Positions 23,794 to 34,130 of a stretch of 64,000 nucleotides of DNA are shown here, piece after piece; within the stretch, counting starts at the first letter, position 1, and the number at the start of each line of letters is the position of its first letter. Under the pieces are notes generated by a model, which had not been told where the DNA came from, did no database searches, and worked only from the letters and a program-made list of their open reading frames with translations. The DNA is from Calendula officinalis (lineage: Eukaryota; Streptophyta; Magnoliopsida; Asterales; Asteraceae), in contig OY970823.1 of the NCBI GenBank assembly GCA_963853835.1, positions 61,947,845 through 62,011,844 on the forward strand. The letters run 5' to 3'. The translations under genes and the position numbers were made by a program.

Positions 23794-24187
23794 TAAAAAA
23801 TGTTATATGATGATGATGATCTTCAAATAAGGGTTTCATTCAACCCACTAAAAAGTGTTAATGTCGTTTACAGATTTCACATGGAGATAGACAAGGAAGG
23901 AGAAGATATCAATAAAAGGTTCTGGCAGATTGTAATTGTTGTATATATGCTAAGATTATAAAGTTTTCCTTGTAATATATGAACATGGTTACTAGCAAAA
24001 CAGTGAAAATAACTAAGCTTTCATGAGCCATTAATGATAACAAAAATATATTATTGAACTTATTCAACCAAAATTAAGTTCCATGAGTAGCTTCTTGAAA
24101 GCTGAAATACTCCCAATTGAACAAAACACAGAAGAAAAAAAAATCAAACCATAACTATGAATTGCGATTTGAGAGCACTTGGATGCA

Positions 24188-24861
24188 TTAGCCTTGCTTC
24201 TTCGTGTGTTCTTTAGTGGGCGGGTCCTGTAAAAACCATAAAAATGCAATAAGTATGTATAATTTAAACATTAAATTAAGATAAATGCTGCTAATTTGGT
24301 TATTAAAAGGCACACTGCTTAACCAATCGATTACTACCTAAATAAAAAAGGTTTATGCTTTCTTTGAGTACTGATAAATGAAATTCAATTCGGTTTCAGA
24401 AGGAATATACAATTTTATCAACCAATTTATTGGGTATCCGAATGTAACAGATACAATCATTAAATTTAATAGTTCTGTAATTCATATAACATCGATTAAG
24501 CAAAAACGTATCAATTCTGATTGATACACGATTAGATAATCTCGTCAAACCAATACACCTTATTTAAATCTTCAAACCATCCAATTTTGTATCTAATTAC
24601 TTAATCGTATAACAACACTGCATAAACGTTAATTGTTTTTATGGATCTATCTATATACACAGACTTATTTCTCACAAAGATTAACGACGTATCAGAAATT
24701 TATTGACGTGAAAATAATCTAGGATTTGCGAATCAAGGAACAATGGAAATAGAAGCTATTACTTGTTTGCTGAATATGAAATTGACGACGAGAGCAGCGC
24801 CGGCGATTCCACCGAATAGAACCGCAGGGCCGGTGAGCAAACTCCATTTCCTGTATATCAT
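24188..24861 (-). CDS. 45-residue single-pass membrane microprotein
   Basis: Two exons, 24861-24763 and 24226-24188, are joined by a GT-AG intron of 536 bp in phase 0. The protein starts MIYRKWSLLTGPAVLFGG, continues with a hydrophobic stretch (about residues 8-29, Gly/Ala/Val rich) and ends in a charged tail DPPTKEHTKKQG. One transmembrane helix with a short basic N-terminus would suit a small mitochondrial or other organelle membrane subunit, but this is inference. I have a vague memory of similar unnamed plant proteins and cannot assign a function. It is too short for routine gene calling. Support is the exact frame across the splice and the coherent hydrophobic-plus-charged layout. Confidence 0.68.
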
Positions 24862-25113
24862 ATTTTCTCCTTCGGTTTGTCAAGATGTTTGATCTCAGTT
24901 TCCCCAAAATTTGAAGCCCTTATTTTGTTCTTATTTGGGTTCCGGTTAAAGGAACTTATAAAATACGGAGTAATTTTTTGGGCTGAAATAACAAATTCGC
25001 CATCAAAATATAACAGAAAAGTAATTTCGCCACACAAGTTTCCAAAAGTTCTTATTTGCCACTAAAGAAACATAAAAAGTAAATTTGCCACTTAATTTTT
25101 AGAAACTAATATA

Positions 25114-25426
25114 CTTCTCCGATTCAAAATAAGTGTTACACTTTGAGTTTTACGGTTTTTAAGGCAAAATATCATAATAATGGTTAAATTAGATTAATTG
25201 AATGGTTAGTGGATAATTGATCCCACACCTTTTGAATAAAGTGGTGTTAATGATGTTTAAAAGTAAAAAGTAAGGGTAAATGAATCATTTCACTTTGATA
25301 AAGTAGATAGTTAGTGGGTGTGGGTCCTATTATTTTTTGCCAAATAAGGTAATTTTTCAAAGTGTAGCACTTATTTTGAATCACCTATTTATAGAAAGTG
25401 TAGCATTTATTTTGAATCCAAGAAAG
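25114..25426. mobile_element. MITE of the CTTCCTCCGATT family, copy 1
   Basis: 313 bp. Ends are CTTCTCCGATTCAAAATAAG and, inverted, CTTTCTTGGATTCAAAATAA, with TA on both sides. The interior (TTAGATTAATTGAATGGTTAG, AGTGGGTGTGGGTCC) matches the copies at 43402-44037 (inverted) and 59035-59346. The TA TSD suggests a Tc1/mariner-type origin. Confidence 0.85.
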
Positions 25427-25820
25427 TATATTTCATTAAGGAAAATTTGTATGCACTTTTACAAGATTAATAAATTTGAGTTTTGAGTTCTTGATGTTTG
25501 AATTTTTGCATCCAATATACACAACTTGTATAAATGATTACTTTGTCAATTTTTTAATTTTGTGTAACATGTTAAATCATGCATACAAAGAATTAACATG
25601 TAAGATTGTGTTGGAGGACAACTAATATATTTGACGAATCTTAACTTTTTAAGCGATTATTTTATACTACAAGATTAAACGTTATAAGTAGAGGTGTTAA
25701 AAATCGAAACCAAATAACCAGATCAAACCCGATAAGCTAGATATATTATCGGTTACGATAAAACCCGATAGCTACTCGAATTATACTATATGTATTTGCA
25801 TTTATCATCTACGTACTGTG

Positions 25821-26361
25821 TAGGGGTGAGCATAACAGGGTACCCGCCGGTTCCGGCCGGAACCGGAACCTCTTGTACCGGTTCCTCAATTTTCGGAACC
25901 GGAACCGGAACCTCCGGTTCCGGTGCCGGTTCCGGTTACCCTGTCTCTAAAATCGTAAAATAAAAATAAGATGCAAAACTTAAATATTAATCATTTTTTA
26001 TCATTTTATCTACTAATCTTTGAATAATCATAGATTCCAACCACTTAAACATATGATTATCTATTTATTGTATTGTTAAAACACTATATTCAGACTAATT
26101 AATGACTAAACTCATTCAAAATTACACAAAATTTATCATATTGTTAAATTTGGACATTAAATTTCTCAAATATATAATATTTTAACAAAAATAATCCGAA
26201 TAATCGCCGGTTCCGGTTATCCACCGGTTACCGGTTCCTAAATTTTGAGAACCGGAACCGGAACCTCTTAGGGCGGTTCCATAATTTTAGGAACCGGAAC
26301 CGGCGGTTCCAAAACGGTTCCGGTTCCAATTCCGGTTACCCGCTTTTTCTGCTCACCCCTA
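25821..26361. mobile_element. hAT-type non-autonomous element, 541 bp
   Basis: The terminal inverted repeat is TAGGGGTGAGCA/TGCTCACCCCTA. The exact 8-bp TSD GTACTGTG is at 25813-25820 and 26362-26369. Both subterminal regions are packed with GGTTCC/GGAACC words in both orientations; the middle is AT-rich with no coding frame. A smaller relative is at 30081-30215. Confidence 0.9.
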
Positions 26362-26686
26362 GTACTGTGTACGTCTAATCCGTCTATATGTGCAAAATCT
26401 GCATGATTAATTCGAGTAGCTACCTTTTGCTTTTATCTTTGAAACAACATTTTATACTACTATTTTTTTTCCCCAAGAAAAGGTTTTATTGGATAACTTG
26501 CTATTTAATTTGACAAAAATATTAAATATCAAATAATTTCACAAACCATTAGGGATAGATCGCATCATTGATTTGAATAAATCTAATAGCATACACCTCA
26601 AGAATACAAGATTCAAGGATAATAATTATTTTTCAGAAATAAAAACAAAATTAACATAATAAATAGGATAAAATTAACTTAAGTTA

Positions 26687-27373
26687 TCAAGGAACATAGC
26701 CACCATGACCGCCACCGGCCCCATTTCCATCACCACCACCGTATCCACCTCCATGTTCACCACCACCACCGCCTCCTCCACCTCCTCCTGACCCACCACC
26801 TCCACCACCACCGTATGCACCACCATCACCACCATATGCTCCCCCTGAACCACCACCTTCTCCACCACCACTTCCATATCCACCTTCACCACCTCCTCCG
26901 CCACCACCACCGTGTCCACCTCCTCCGCCACCACTATATACTCCACCATGCTCCCCACCGGCTCCATACCCACCACCACTACCACCTCCCGCACCTCCAC
27001 CGTAACCTCCACCATGCTCCCCACCACCACCATAGTACCCACCACTCCCTCCACCACCACCACCCCCATACCCACCACCATGTTCTCCATACCCACCATA
27101 CCCTGAACCACTTCCGGTACCACCACCACCTCCACCATAACTAGGAACATGCTCATATACACCACCACCACCTTGGCCTCCACCGCCACCACCACCATAT
27201 CCTCCACCTTGTTCACCTCCTCCTCCATAGCCACTACCACCACCACTCCCTGATCCCTCGCCCCCGCCTCCATATGAACCAGCTTCATAGCTGAAAAGTG
27301 ATCTAGCGGCTGAGCAAATGCCTATGCAAAAGAAGACAAAGAAAACGCTAACAACAACTTTCCGATTACCCAT
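26687..27373 (-). CDS. secreted glycine-rich protein (cell-wall GRP type)
   Basis: One frame of 228 aa. Residues 1-22 form a clear signal peptide (MGNRK, then VVVSVFFVFFCIGICSA, cleavage likely before ARS). The mature part is about two-thirds glycine, arranged as (GGX)n and GGGG blocks with recurring EHGGGYGGG and Tyr, Ser and His. Such proteins are exported to the cell wall, where the tyrosines may be cross-linked. No RNA-binding or Cys-rich C-terminal domain is present, so it is a structural class I GRP rather than GRP3-like. A TATA-like box lies about 165 bp upstream. The repeat is prone to length change. Other long frames over this region, on both strands, are by-products of the repeated codons. 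Confidence 0.9.
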   Translation of the reverse strand: MGNRKVVVSVFFVFFCIGICSAARSLFSYEAGSYGGGGEGSGSGGGSGYGGGGEQGGGYGGGGGGGQGGGGVYEHVPSYGGGGGGTGSGSGYGGYGEHGGGYGGGGGGGSGGYYGGGGEHGGGYGGGAGGGSGGGYGAGGEHGGVYSGGGGGGHGGGGGGGGEGGYGSGGGEGGGSGGAYGGDGGAYGGGGGGGSGGGGGGGGGGEHGGGYGGGDGNGAGGGHGGYVP

Positions 27374-27533
27374 TTATGCAAATTAATTAACTTGAGTAAC
27401 AAACAATTTCAAATGCAATTTATAGCCATTCCCTTAGGCCTTATCATGAGTTTTGTTGGGTGAGTTAGTGTGAGTGAATTCAGACTGAGGGTGCACATGG
27501 CAAAGGTGTAGTTGGATTTGACCTAGACTCCAC

Positions 27534-27541
27534 CCTATATA
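27534..27541 (-). promoter_or_regulatory. TATA box of the glycine-rich protein gene
   Basis: CAATATATAGGG on the gene strand, about 165 bp before the ATG, with no competing TATA closer. The position would give a leader of roughly 130 nt. Confidence 0.45.
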
Positions 27542-27554
27542 TTGCGCACTCACT

Positions 27555-28420
27555 CTGCATTTATAGATCGACAGAGCGTGCTCCATAAAGAGATATAGGA
27601 GCTATACGTAACGATTTTTACCTATCGATTTATAATTAAGTCGATTTAGATTATATTTAATCTTTATCACGCTAAATAAACACTAATTTTAAAATTTTTA
27701 TAATAACTCATAATAGTGAGGGATCCATACGGATTGGATCGACTTGGAAAATGGTTGTTCAGGTTATACGTTTTGTCACCATTTTGTATTAAATACATTC
27801 CTCCCTTGACCTCCCTCTCCTTGTACGCGGCGATTTGGTCGCATAGGGGACCAATGCAGGTCACTATATTTTCAAAGGGGAAAGAGTAATTTCAAATATG
27901 AAGGGTTTGGTCAGTTGGTCCCCTGCTACGTTGGTTTGGTTGGAATTTGTAATGTGTTTGGTCAAGCGGATGTGACATCGGGTGAACAAACGGATTTTGT
28001 CACCCCTTACGGGTAGTCTAAGGATTGGTTGATGTGAACCTAATTTAACACCAACCTTCCAATTTTCCCTCGTTTTTAGGTATCATATGAAGTTAAAATC
28101 ATTTTTGCTATTTTACCATTATTTTAATATTCACCTCAAAATTATTCTATTTCCTACGGAACCTATTTGGTACTCACAAAAATATCTCAAATCAATTATA
28201 ATTTTTAAAGCAAAGAAAACGATTTAACTGTGCGTGGGCATTTGGCGCTACCAATAGTGTAGTTTGACGGTGCCAAATGATGTTTAACGGAGCTTAACAC
28301 CGAGTGTTATAAAACATTAATTGTACTCTGTCTAGTTAAAAAAGGTTCAGAGTTTCAAAAACACAATACTACTCATAAATGTCATTTTGTAAAGAGCAGA
28401 CGCATTTGCCTGTTATTACC
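27555..28420. other. intergenic upstream of the glycine-rich protein gene
   Basis: No gene recognised. Short open frames are present but lack codon-like composition or family motifs. Confidence 0.4.
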
Positions 28421-28423
28421 TAA

Positions 28424-29137
28424 GACTGTGCGTAATGGGTGACCAAACCCAGTTTGGTCACCCCTGCCACATCTGCGCCACATCAGCTTTCTCTCTCCTG
28501 ATCAAACACACGACCAGACAGCGACCAAATGCCCGTAATGGGTGACCGATCGGCTTTTTTTTTTTTTTAAATTTAAATTTCATTAATAATTAAAACATTA
28601 CATTAAAGAAACGCGAATCTTCTAGGTCATTCGCACCGCCACGGTCCCTATTCACGTATCTTGTAGGAGTTCTAGGGATAGTAGAACTAGAACCTTCAAG
28701 AAACGCGACCGCCGTTTGTAAAAAACCGAGATGTATAACCCTGTCCTCTTCCTCGTCGCCAAAAATGAAATTAGCGACATCCATTTCATCGTCGGAACTC
28801 ATTTTTAGGATAGTGTGTGTGATGTGTGAATGTTTTTAGGATAGTGTGAGTAAGTATGAAGAAAAGAAATGAGAAGTGTGAATGTTTTTAGAAAATGATT
28901 GGGTATTTATAAGGTAAAAAAGAGGGTAAAAATGGAAGAGATGTGGGGGCAAACTAGTCGTTAATAGCCGTTGCCCCATTATTTCCTTCGTTTTCCAGCC
29001 GTTCACCAACGGTCGACTCCCCGACCGTTCAAGGGGGTCGACGCGCCGAGCATGAGGCATTGTAACGGGGGCGACGCGTCGAGCAAGCCTATGTGGCCGG
29101 TCGCGACCCCCAATTCGGTCATGCATAACGGACGGTC
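28424..29137 (-). mobile_element. PIF/Harbinger deletion derivative with transposase N-terminal fragment
   Basis: The ends GACTGTGCGTAATGGGTGACC and, inverted, GACCGTCCGTTATGCATGACC match imperfectly, and TAA flanks both sides. On the minus strand a 70-codon frame (28802-28590) starts MSSDDEMD and contains TRYVNRDRGGANDL. This resembles the (Y/I)NRDRxGAN block at the N-terminus of Harbinger/ALP1-like transposases. The catalytic DDE part is absent, so the copy cannot be autonomous. A T-rich tract follows the fragment. Confidence 0.7.
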
Positions 29138-29169
29138 TAACAGGTCATAAGTTGGTCACAATCATTATA

Positions 29170-29318
29170 TTCTACATTTAGTTTTTTTTAACAACACATA
29201 ATTTACTCATTTTTTGTCCACAACGAAAATTGAACCCGTGATCTATATGTTATAGACAACATCTTACACCAATCTCCAATACCGCTAAACTACAAGTCTT
29301 GAATTTCTACATTTAGTT
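29170..29318 (-). mobile_element. SINE 1 (tRNA-related) with 14-bp TSD
   Basis: The body is 29304-29184 on the minus strand. It has an A-box-like TAGTTTAGCGGTATTGG near its 5' end, a B-box-like GGGTTCAATTTT about 45 nt later, and a 3' A-run of 8. TTCTACATTTAGTT is directly repeated at 29170-29183 and 29305-29318. Length and layout fit a short plant SINE. Confidence 0.75.
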
Positions 29319-29576
29319 GAATGTATGATTACTCTATTCGGTAAATATATCTAAACATTGTTTATAAAGCGTGTCAAGCAAAACCTTACGGCTATATTAG
29401 GACGAAGTATCACAATAGAGATAGAATTTTCTTATAGGTGATTAGTTAGGTTCTTATTTCCGTAATCTTTCTAGTTTTGAGCGTAATAGTTCCATTTCGA
29501 TTCAACTCGTCTTATTTGGAATGTAGTGATGACTATGTTGTACGTTTATTTGTGTACATTTTACAGTTTAGGTGAT

Positions 29577-29707
29577 TATATAAACGTGTGAGTTTTTTTT
29601 AAATGACAAATCCTAATCTACTCCTAAATAAAACATATGTCGACTACGGGACTTGAACTTCCCGACCACAAGGATGGGGGCCAAAGGCCCTTTGGTATAT
29701 AAACGTG
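29577..29707 (-). mobile_element. SINE 2 (tRNA-related) with 12-bp TSD
   Basis: The body is about 29695-29595 on the minus strand. It has a B-box-like AGTTCAAGTCCCG and a 3' A-run of 8. TATATAAACGTG is repeated at 29577-29588 and 29696-29707, with more similarity beyond. The A box is weak, so this is a degraded or different family from SINE 1. Confidence 0.6.
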
Positions 29708-30080
29708 CAAGTTAAACTCATCTTTTTAGGGCTATTCGGTCCAACCTATTTTAATGATCGTTTTTTCTTGCTTCTTTTGGTATTGATGGAGGTAAAGTGT
29801 ATACGAAGACAGCTAATCCCATTTTCATTGTGGGCACTATACTATCACTATGGCTAATGCCTCCTCCCTATGCGATATACCTACACAATTATTGTTTCAT
29901 CCAATAAGGAAGGCAGTTATGTCAATGTTGTGCCCATTATCCTTAAATGGAATTATAATTGTAAAATTAGCAAAATTAGTGGAAAATAACGAATACAATC
30001 TCTAATTTTCTCATACTATTGGTGATAAAATAAATCAAAGTATTGTCAAAACTTAAAAGTAACATCTTATGGATGCTATG
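29708..30080. other. intergenic, nothing recognised
   Basis: AT-rich spacer between a SINE and an hAT-type MITE, with no gene signal. Confidence 0.4.
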
Positions 30081-30215
30081 TAGGGGTGAGCATTTGGGCC
30101 AAAAAACCAAAAATCAAACCGTAACCTGAACGAACAATGATTATGATTTTCAGTTCGATTTTCAGTTTTTAATTGCATTATTTTTTGTTTCGATCCTCGA
30201 CCAAGCTCACCCCTA
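30081..30215. mobile_element. short hAT-type MITE, TAGGGGTGAGC family
   Basis: 135 bp. TIRs are TAGGGGTGAGC and GCTCACCCCTA. The flanking octamers ATGCTATG and TTCCTATG agree at 6 of 8, an aged TSD. Same termini as 25821-26361. Confidence 0.7.
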
Positions 30216-30896
30216 TTCCTATGCATCTTGTATGTCACATAATTTCATATGAACTTTGAGTTGGGCCAACACAAAATCCGATACCCAATCCTTGGTCCAG
30301 AAGCCCAATCCAATTTGAAGTCCCATATAGATCATAGGCATAAGTCCAAGCCTAGTATTACATTAGATGATTATCTTCTATATTCAAACCAGCCCAATTT
30401 ATGTCCTGTCTCCTTGGTCCAGGGATGTGGTAGGATCTAGAAGTTACTAGGATATATAGTGGGAACAGAAGGAGGCTTCCCCCGATTTTTATGATTGATT
30501 ACAGGTAAATATAATAACAGCCACATAACAATAAAGGAAAATAATGAGTCATCATTCCATTCCATTCCATAAATAAAGACTGAAATGGATAAAATTTTCC
30601 ACTAAAAGCTAAGTGATGATAAATACCACAAGATAGAATACAGAAACTTCAAGAAATTAAATCTACTGGCCTAATTACGGAGTCCCAGAGTGTGAGCCAA
30701 CCTTCTCCGAGGTCATTTAACCTTTTCAAACTAGTTAAAACTTTCTAGTTTTAGCCTATGATTCTGATTGATTACTTGTTTTAATTTTTATTCTTACCGA
30801 ATTGGGAGAGCTTATTAAGATTTTTTTTTTAACTTTTTAGCTTAATAGTCAGTCATCTTTGAGTGTTTGGTTTGGGTTATAGGCTTATGCTTATTA

Positions 30897-31255
30897 GGGG
30901 GTGTTAATTAAATAAGCCATTTAAAAAGAAATTTTAAGCTTATTAAAGGCTTTTTACCCTTTTGCTCTCACTTTTGATACCTACATAAATTTTAATCTAA
31001 CTTTTTAATTATTATTTAAAATTTAATTTTTTTAAATTAATATTTGTTTATTTTTATTTTTACTTAAAAATTAATATTTTTTATTGTTATTTTTTTTTAA
31101 AAACATACGATATCTTTTTTTAGTAACTTTACAATAAACTTAAATAAGCTATTTCAAACACTTTATTTTAAAAAAAAAACTTATTAACTTACATAAACTC
31201 ATAAGTATATAAGCTAAAAACACAAACCCCTTAATAAGTTTTCCCAAACACCCCC
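30897..31255. mobile_element. Tourist-like MITE, about 359 bp
   Basis: Ends GGGGGTGTTAATTAAATAAG and, inverted, GGGGGTGTTTGGGAAAACTT share the first nine bases. The flanks are TTA and TTG, an imperfect 3-bp TSD. Right-end sequence (AATAAGTTTTCCCAAACA) matches the MITE in kinesin intron 2. Confidence 0.6.
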
Positions 31256-31678
31256 TTGGTCATGTGACGAAATTATATATCTGATCTGATCTTTTATAAC
31301 AGTAAGTTTATATGTTTCACATATTTATATGTTATACATGTTTCAAACTATTTGTATCTTTTTAAATCATGACATCAAACATTTATTTTACTAGACATTT
31401 TTGCTGGAGATTTCGGGAAGCACTTTCCACAGGTGTATTTTTTAATGTACCTGCTAAATTGATCAATTTTAAAAAATACATTGATTATTATTGTAGTATA
31501 ATAGCTTTTGTAATCATATCTAATAGTTAAAAATTTACCAAAACAGACAAAAAAAATATTTGCAAGTCAATCCGATCCGTCTCCTACAAAAACCTTGTTT
31601 AACCCGTTATCCAACTCGCCAATTTTGCCTCAACTATTAATCAGTTAATTGACTGATCAAACCTTTTCACTTGCACAG

Positions 31679-32070
31679 CACTGATTACAAGCCAAAATAC
31701 AAGTGCCCAAAAGGATGGAAATGCACCATCACTAAAACTGAGCCATCTAAGGTTGGTAAACCATTCGCCAAATGTGGTGGCAGTGGTTGCAACTGTGTCA
31801 CGTACCTTTTGTAATTACCAAAACTTTCATTATTTAATTTATGATAAAATAAATAACGATTAATGGTGTTGCAGTGAGACAACTATGCAACAAAAAGTAG
31901 AAACCTCTGCTGCAGCAGCAGCCAAAGTATTTTGTGAGTGTGGTGAAGGTTGGTCATGTGTTGTATCTAAGACTGATGGCACTGAAGCTGGCAAGACCTA
32001 CTTTGAATGTGGTGAAGGTTGCATTTATGTGATTGATGAAACGAACACAGTGAAAGTTGTGTGTGCTTGA
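31679..32070 (+). CDS. Cys-rich protein with two related repeats, first exon not found
   Basis: Two exons, 31679-31801 and 31875-32070, join in phase 2 (AC|T). They encode about 105 residues and end in a stop. Two similar modules can be aligned: CPKGWKCTITKTEPSKVGK...KCGGSGC and CGEGWSCVVSKTDGTEAGK...ECGEGC, linked by a segment with five alanines. The regular Cys pairs suggest metal binding or disulfides, somewhat like metallothionein-type proteins, but I do not recognise a family. The 5' exon is missing. The first exon opens at a TTGCACAG acceptor with one base completing a codon, so a short upstream exon is required. ATGATTGATTACAG|GTAAAT near 30490 has the right phase but would need a 1.2-kb intron containing a MITE. 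Confidence 0.6.
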
Positions 32071-32266
32071 AAGACTGCAGACAGAATACAAATTTACTCC
32101 GTGTATTTTGTTAAGTTTCTGCAATTTATTGTGTTTGTTATAGAAATAAGCATGTGAAGTTTGTGTTTAGCTGCTAGCCTGCTATGTGTGTGTGTCTTGT
32201 AATATGTGAAGTTTATGTTTTAGCTGCAATTGGTACTCATAAGAATTAAATATTGTGTGATTAGCA

Positions 32267-32377
32267 AATGCTGTCAATGAAGAGCTTGAGGTTATTGTTG
32301 ATTCACAACACCACACAGATGATAATCAGCAAGTGTTGATTAGGAAACCAACCGCTGTCATAACTGAATTTAGGTGA
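32267..32377 (+). other. short protein-like open frame, unassigned
   Basis: After a possible TTAG acceptor at 32261-32264, a frame of about 35 codons (NAVNEELEVIVDSQHH..., ending AVITEFR) runs to TGA at 32377. Its composition looks coding, yet no partner exon or family was recognised. It could be a gene remnant, or an alternative 3' exon of the Cys-rich gene. Confidence 0.2.
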
Positions 32378-32666
32378 TTAGAAGAAATTGATTTCAACAA
32401 TCTGATTCTGATCTAGGAATAGTTTGGTGTTTCGATTATAAATTACCAAAAAGAGGTCAAATTCTTATTCATTTATATGGAATAGAGATTAATCCAATCA
32501 TTTCATATGATTGCAGTAATTTCATAAAATTATACTCCTGAACATTACAATAATCAAGTAAGCTATGTAATTAGGTCAAACAGTGATAAATCGAGTATCT
32601 AATACAGTAATCTCGGAAACTCCACAACTACAATTGCATAATCAAATTCTAAGGCCATGAATTCAC

Positions 32667-33257
32667 TTACACGAAGGAATTAGTATCAAACCTCAGATTA
32701 TTCGTTTCATTAGAAGAACAAAACAATGAAATCTGCTCACGAAACGTCCGATCCTTCGGTCTCAAGTCCCTCCTCACGTAACCCTTGGCTACTTCATGAT
32801 TAAAGGACTCAAACCCTTCCTGTCCACTCCTCCGCCACATCTCCTCCGCAAAACTCCGGTGAGCATAATACGCCTCAGCACCTACCACCACTTGACGGCC
32901 GTCATCGCTAGCATCACATAATTCCGATCGAACAGTAATCGGAAGCCTCTCGTAATGTCCAAGGGTAATTCCTTCAAGCACATCGAGACGCTGAAGGCCA
33001 GAATCTGAAACAGAGTAAAGCTCACCGCGTACACGGTGGCGAGACGCCCCCGGGAGGTTGAGAAGGAACGGTACGCCATGTGGACCGCGGACGAGTGGAA
33101 GGCGGAGGTCGGTAACGTAATTGCCGATGAATTCGGCGTCGTTTCGAGAGATTAGATCCTGCATTAGCTTGTGGTTAGAGAATCCTTGTTTGAGAGTGCC
33201 GTAAGAGAATATTAGCGTTTGTTTATGTGAATCCACGTTGTTGCCGGAGATCGTCAT
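32667..33257 (-). CDS. AIG2-like gamma-glutamylcyclotransferase (GGCT-like fold)
   Basis: Intronless frame of 196 aa. The family signature YGTLKQG sits at residues 19-25 and forms the substrate-binding loop. GELYSV (78-83) and LDVLEG (91-96) follow, and Glu95 fits the position of the catalytic Glu in gamma-glutamylamine cyclotransferases. The tail (about 155-196) is less conserved. The family releases 5-oxoproline from gamma-glutamyl amines or peptides; plant members include the AIG2 group, and the substrate here is not known. It was first described in plants as an avirulence-induced gene, so a stress link is possible but only inferred. The ATG lies 14 codons before the first strand, as usual. 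Confidence 0.88.
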   Translation of the reverse strand: MTISGNNVDSHKQTLIFSYGTLKQGFSNHKLMQDLISRNDAEFIGNYVTDLRLPLVRGPHGVPFLLNLPGASRHRVRGELYSVSDSGLQRLDVLEGITLGHYERLPITVRSELCDASDDGRQVVVGAEAYYAHRSFAEEMWRRSGQEGFESFNHEVAKGYVRRDLRPKDRTFREQISLFCSSNETNNLRFDTNSFV

Positions 33258-33553
33258 TACTTTCCGGCGACTCTAAAAATCACCGATGCGTGCCGGAGAA
33301 GGACGAAAAATAGGTGGAGGGTGAGCATGTGGACATATGATAGTGTGAGATTTTGTTTTTTGTTGCCGAGTATTTTGTCTGTCAAAATCTAGAGTTAGGT
33401 ACAACATTTATTAAGTTATTTCTAAGAAAATAAAGCATAATTTTTCTGAAAATGCTAATCTTAAACGTAGAATTTAGCGGTGATTTTTACACATATTTTA
33501 ATATATAACTATAATAATTGCATTATTTATTTGTAGTAGAATTACTTGAACAA

Positions 33554-34130
33554 TCCTACCCTATATATGAGGCCTAAATTTGAAGAGAGTTTGACACCAT
33601 GGCAATTCCAAGCATTCCTATTCGTCCATAATGGCACTTGGAATTCCCTGATTGGTCCACGTCATTGGCACTAATACAAACGAATCTGGTACGGCTTACG
33701 GTCTACATTCATATTCATATGCTCCATATACGGCAAACGAATCTGGTACGGCTTACGGTCTACATTCATATGCTCCATATACGGCAAACGAATCTGGTAC
33801 GGCTTACGGTCTACATTCGTATGCTCCATATACGGCTTCCTACATACAAGGAAACAAATAACTATTTAAAAGATCGTACATACAAATAACTATTTAAAAG
33901 ATCATATATACAAGGAAACAAATAAATATTTAAAAGATCAATCAGCGAAGGAAACAAATAACTATATGTAACATTTATATGTAACATTTCTTCAAATCCG
34001 TTTTTTTGTACAAAATCATCATCACATCTATCGATTATTATGTCATTTAGAAGTATATAAAGTTTTTGGACATTTTTCTACATACTAAAATTTACAGCAT
34101 ACCCGCCCATCGGGCGGGTTTTGTAGCTAG
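33554..34130 (+). mobile_element. small non-autonomous Helitron, 577 bp
   Basis: The 3' end has a GC-rich hairpin ACCCGCCCATCGGGCGGGT, then TTTGTAG and CTAG, followed by host T (34131). This matches plant Helitrons (hairpin, short spacer, CTRR|T). The best 5' end is TCCTACCCTATATATGAGG preceded by host A at 33553. It makes no TSD, as expected. The interior holds a 51-bp minisatellite and a second AT-rich repeat (AACAAATAACTATTTAAAAG). The 3' end is well supported; the 5' end is a guess. Confidence 0.6.
33677..33835 (+). repeat. 51-bp minisatellite, three copies
   Basis: The unit begins CAAACGAATCTGGTACGGC and ends GCTCCATATACGG. It occurs three times; the first copy has an extra TTCATA. The unit length is a multiple of 3, so two forward frames stay open through the array. 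One reads NESGTAYGLHSYAPYTA per copy. Confidence 0.9.

Noticed and set aside
26674..27288. Long Val/Met-rich frame and His-rich plus-strand frames over the glycine-rich gene
   Set aside because: They are out-of-frame readings of the GGN repeat; only the frame with a signal peptide is credible.
33677..33835. CRISPR-like spaced repeats
   Set aside because: Units are contiguous with no unique spacers, and the genome is a plant.
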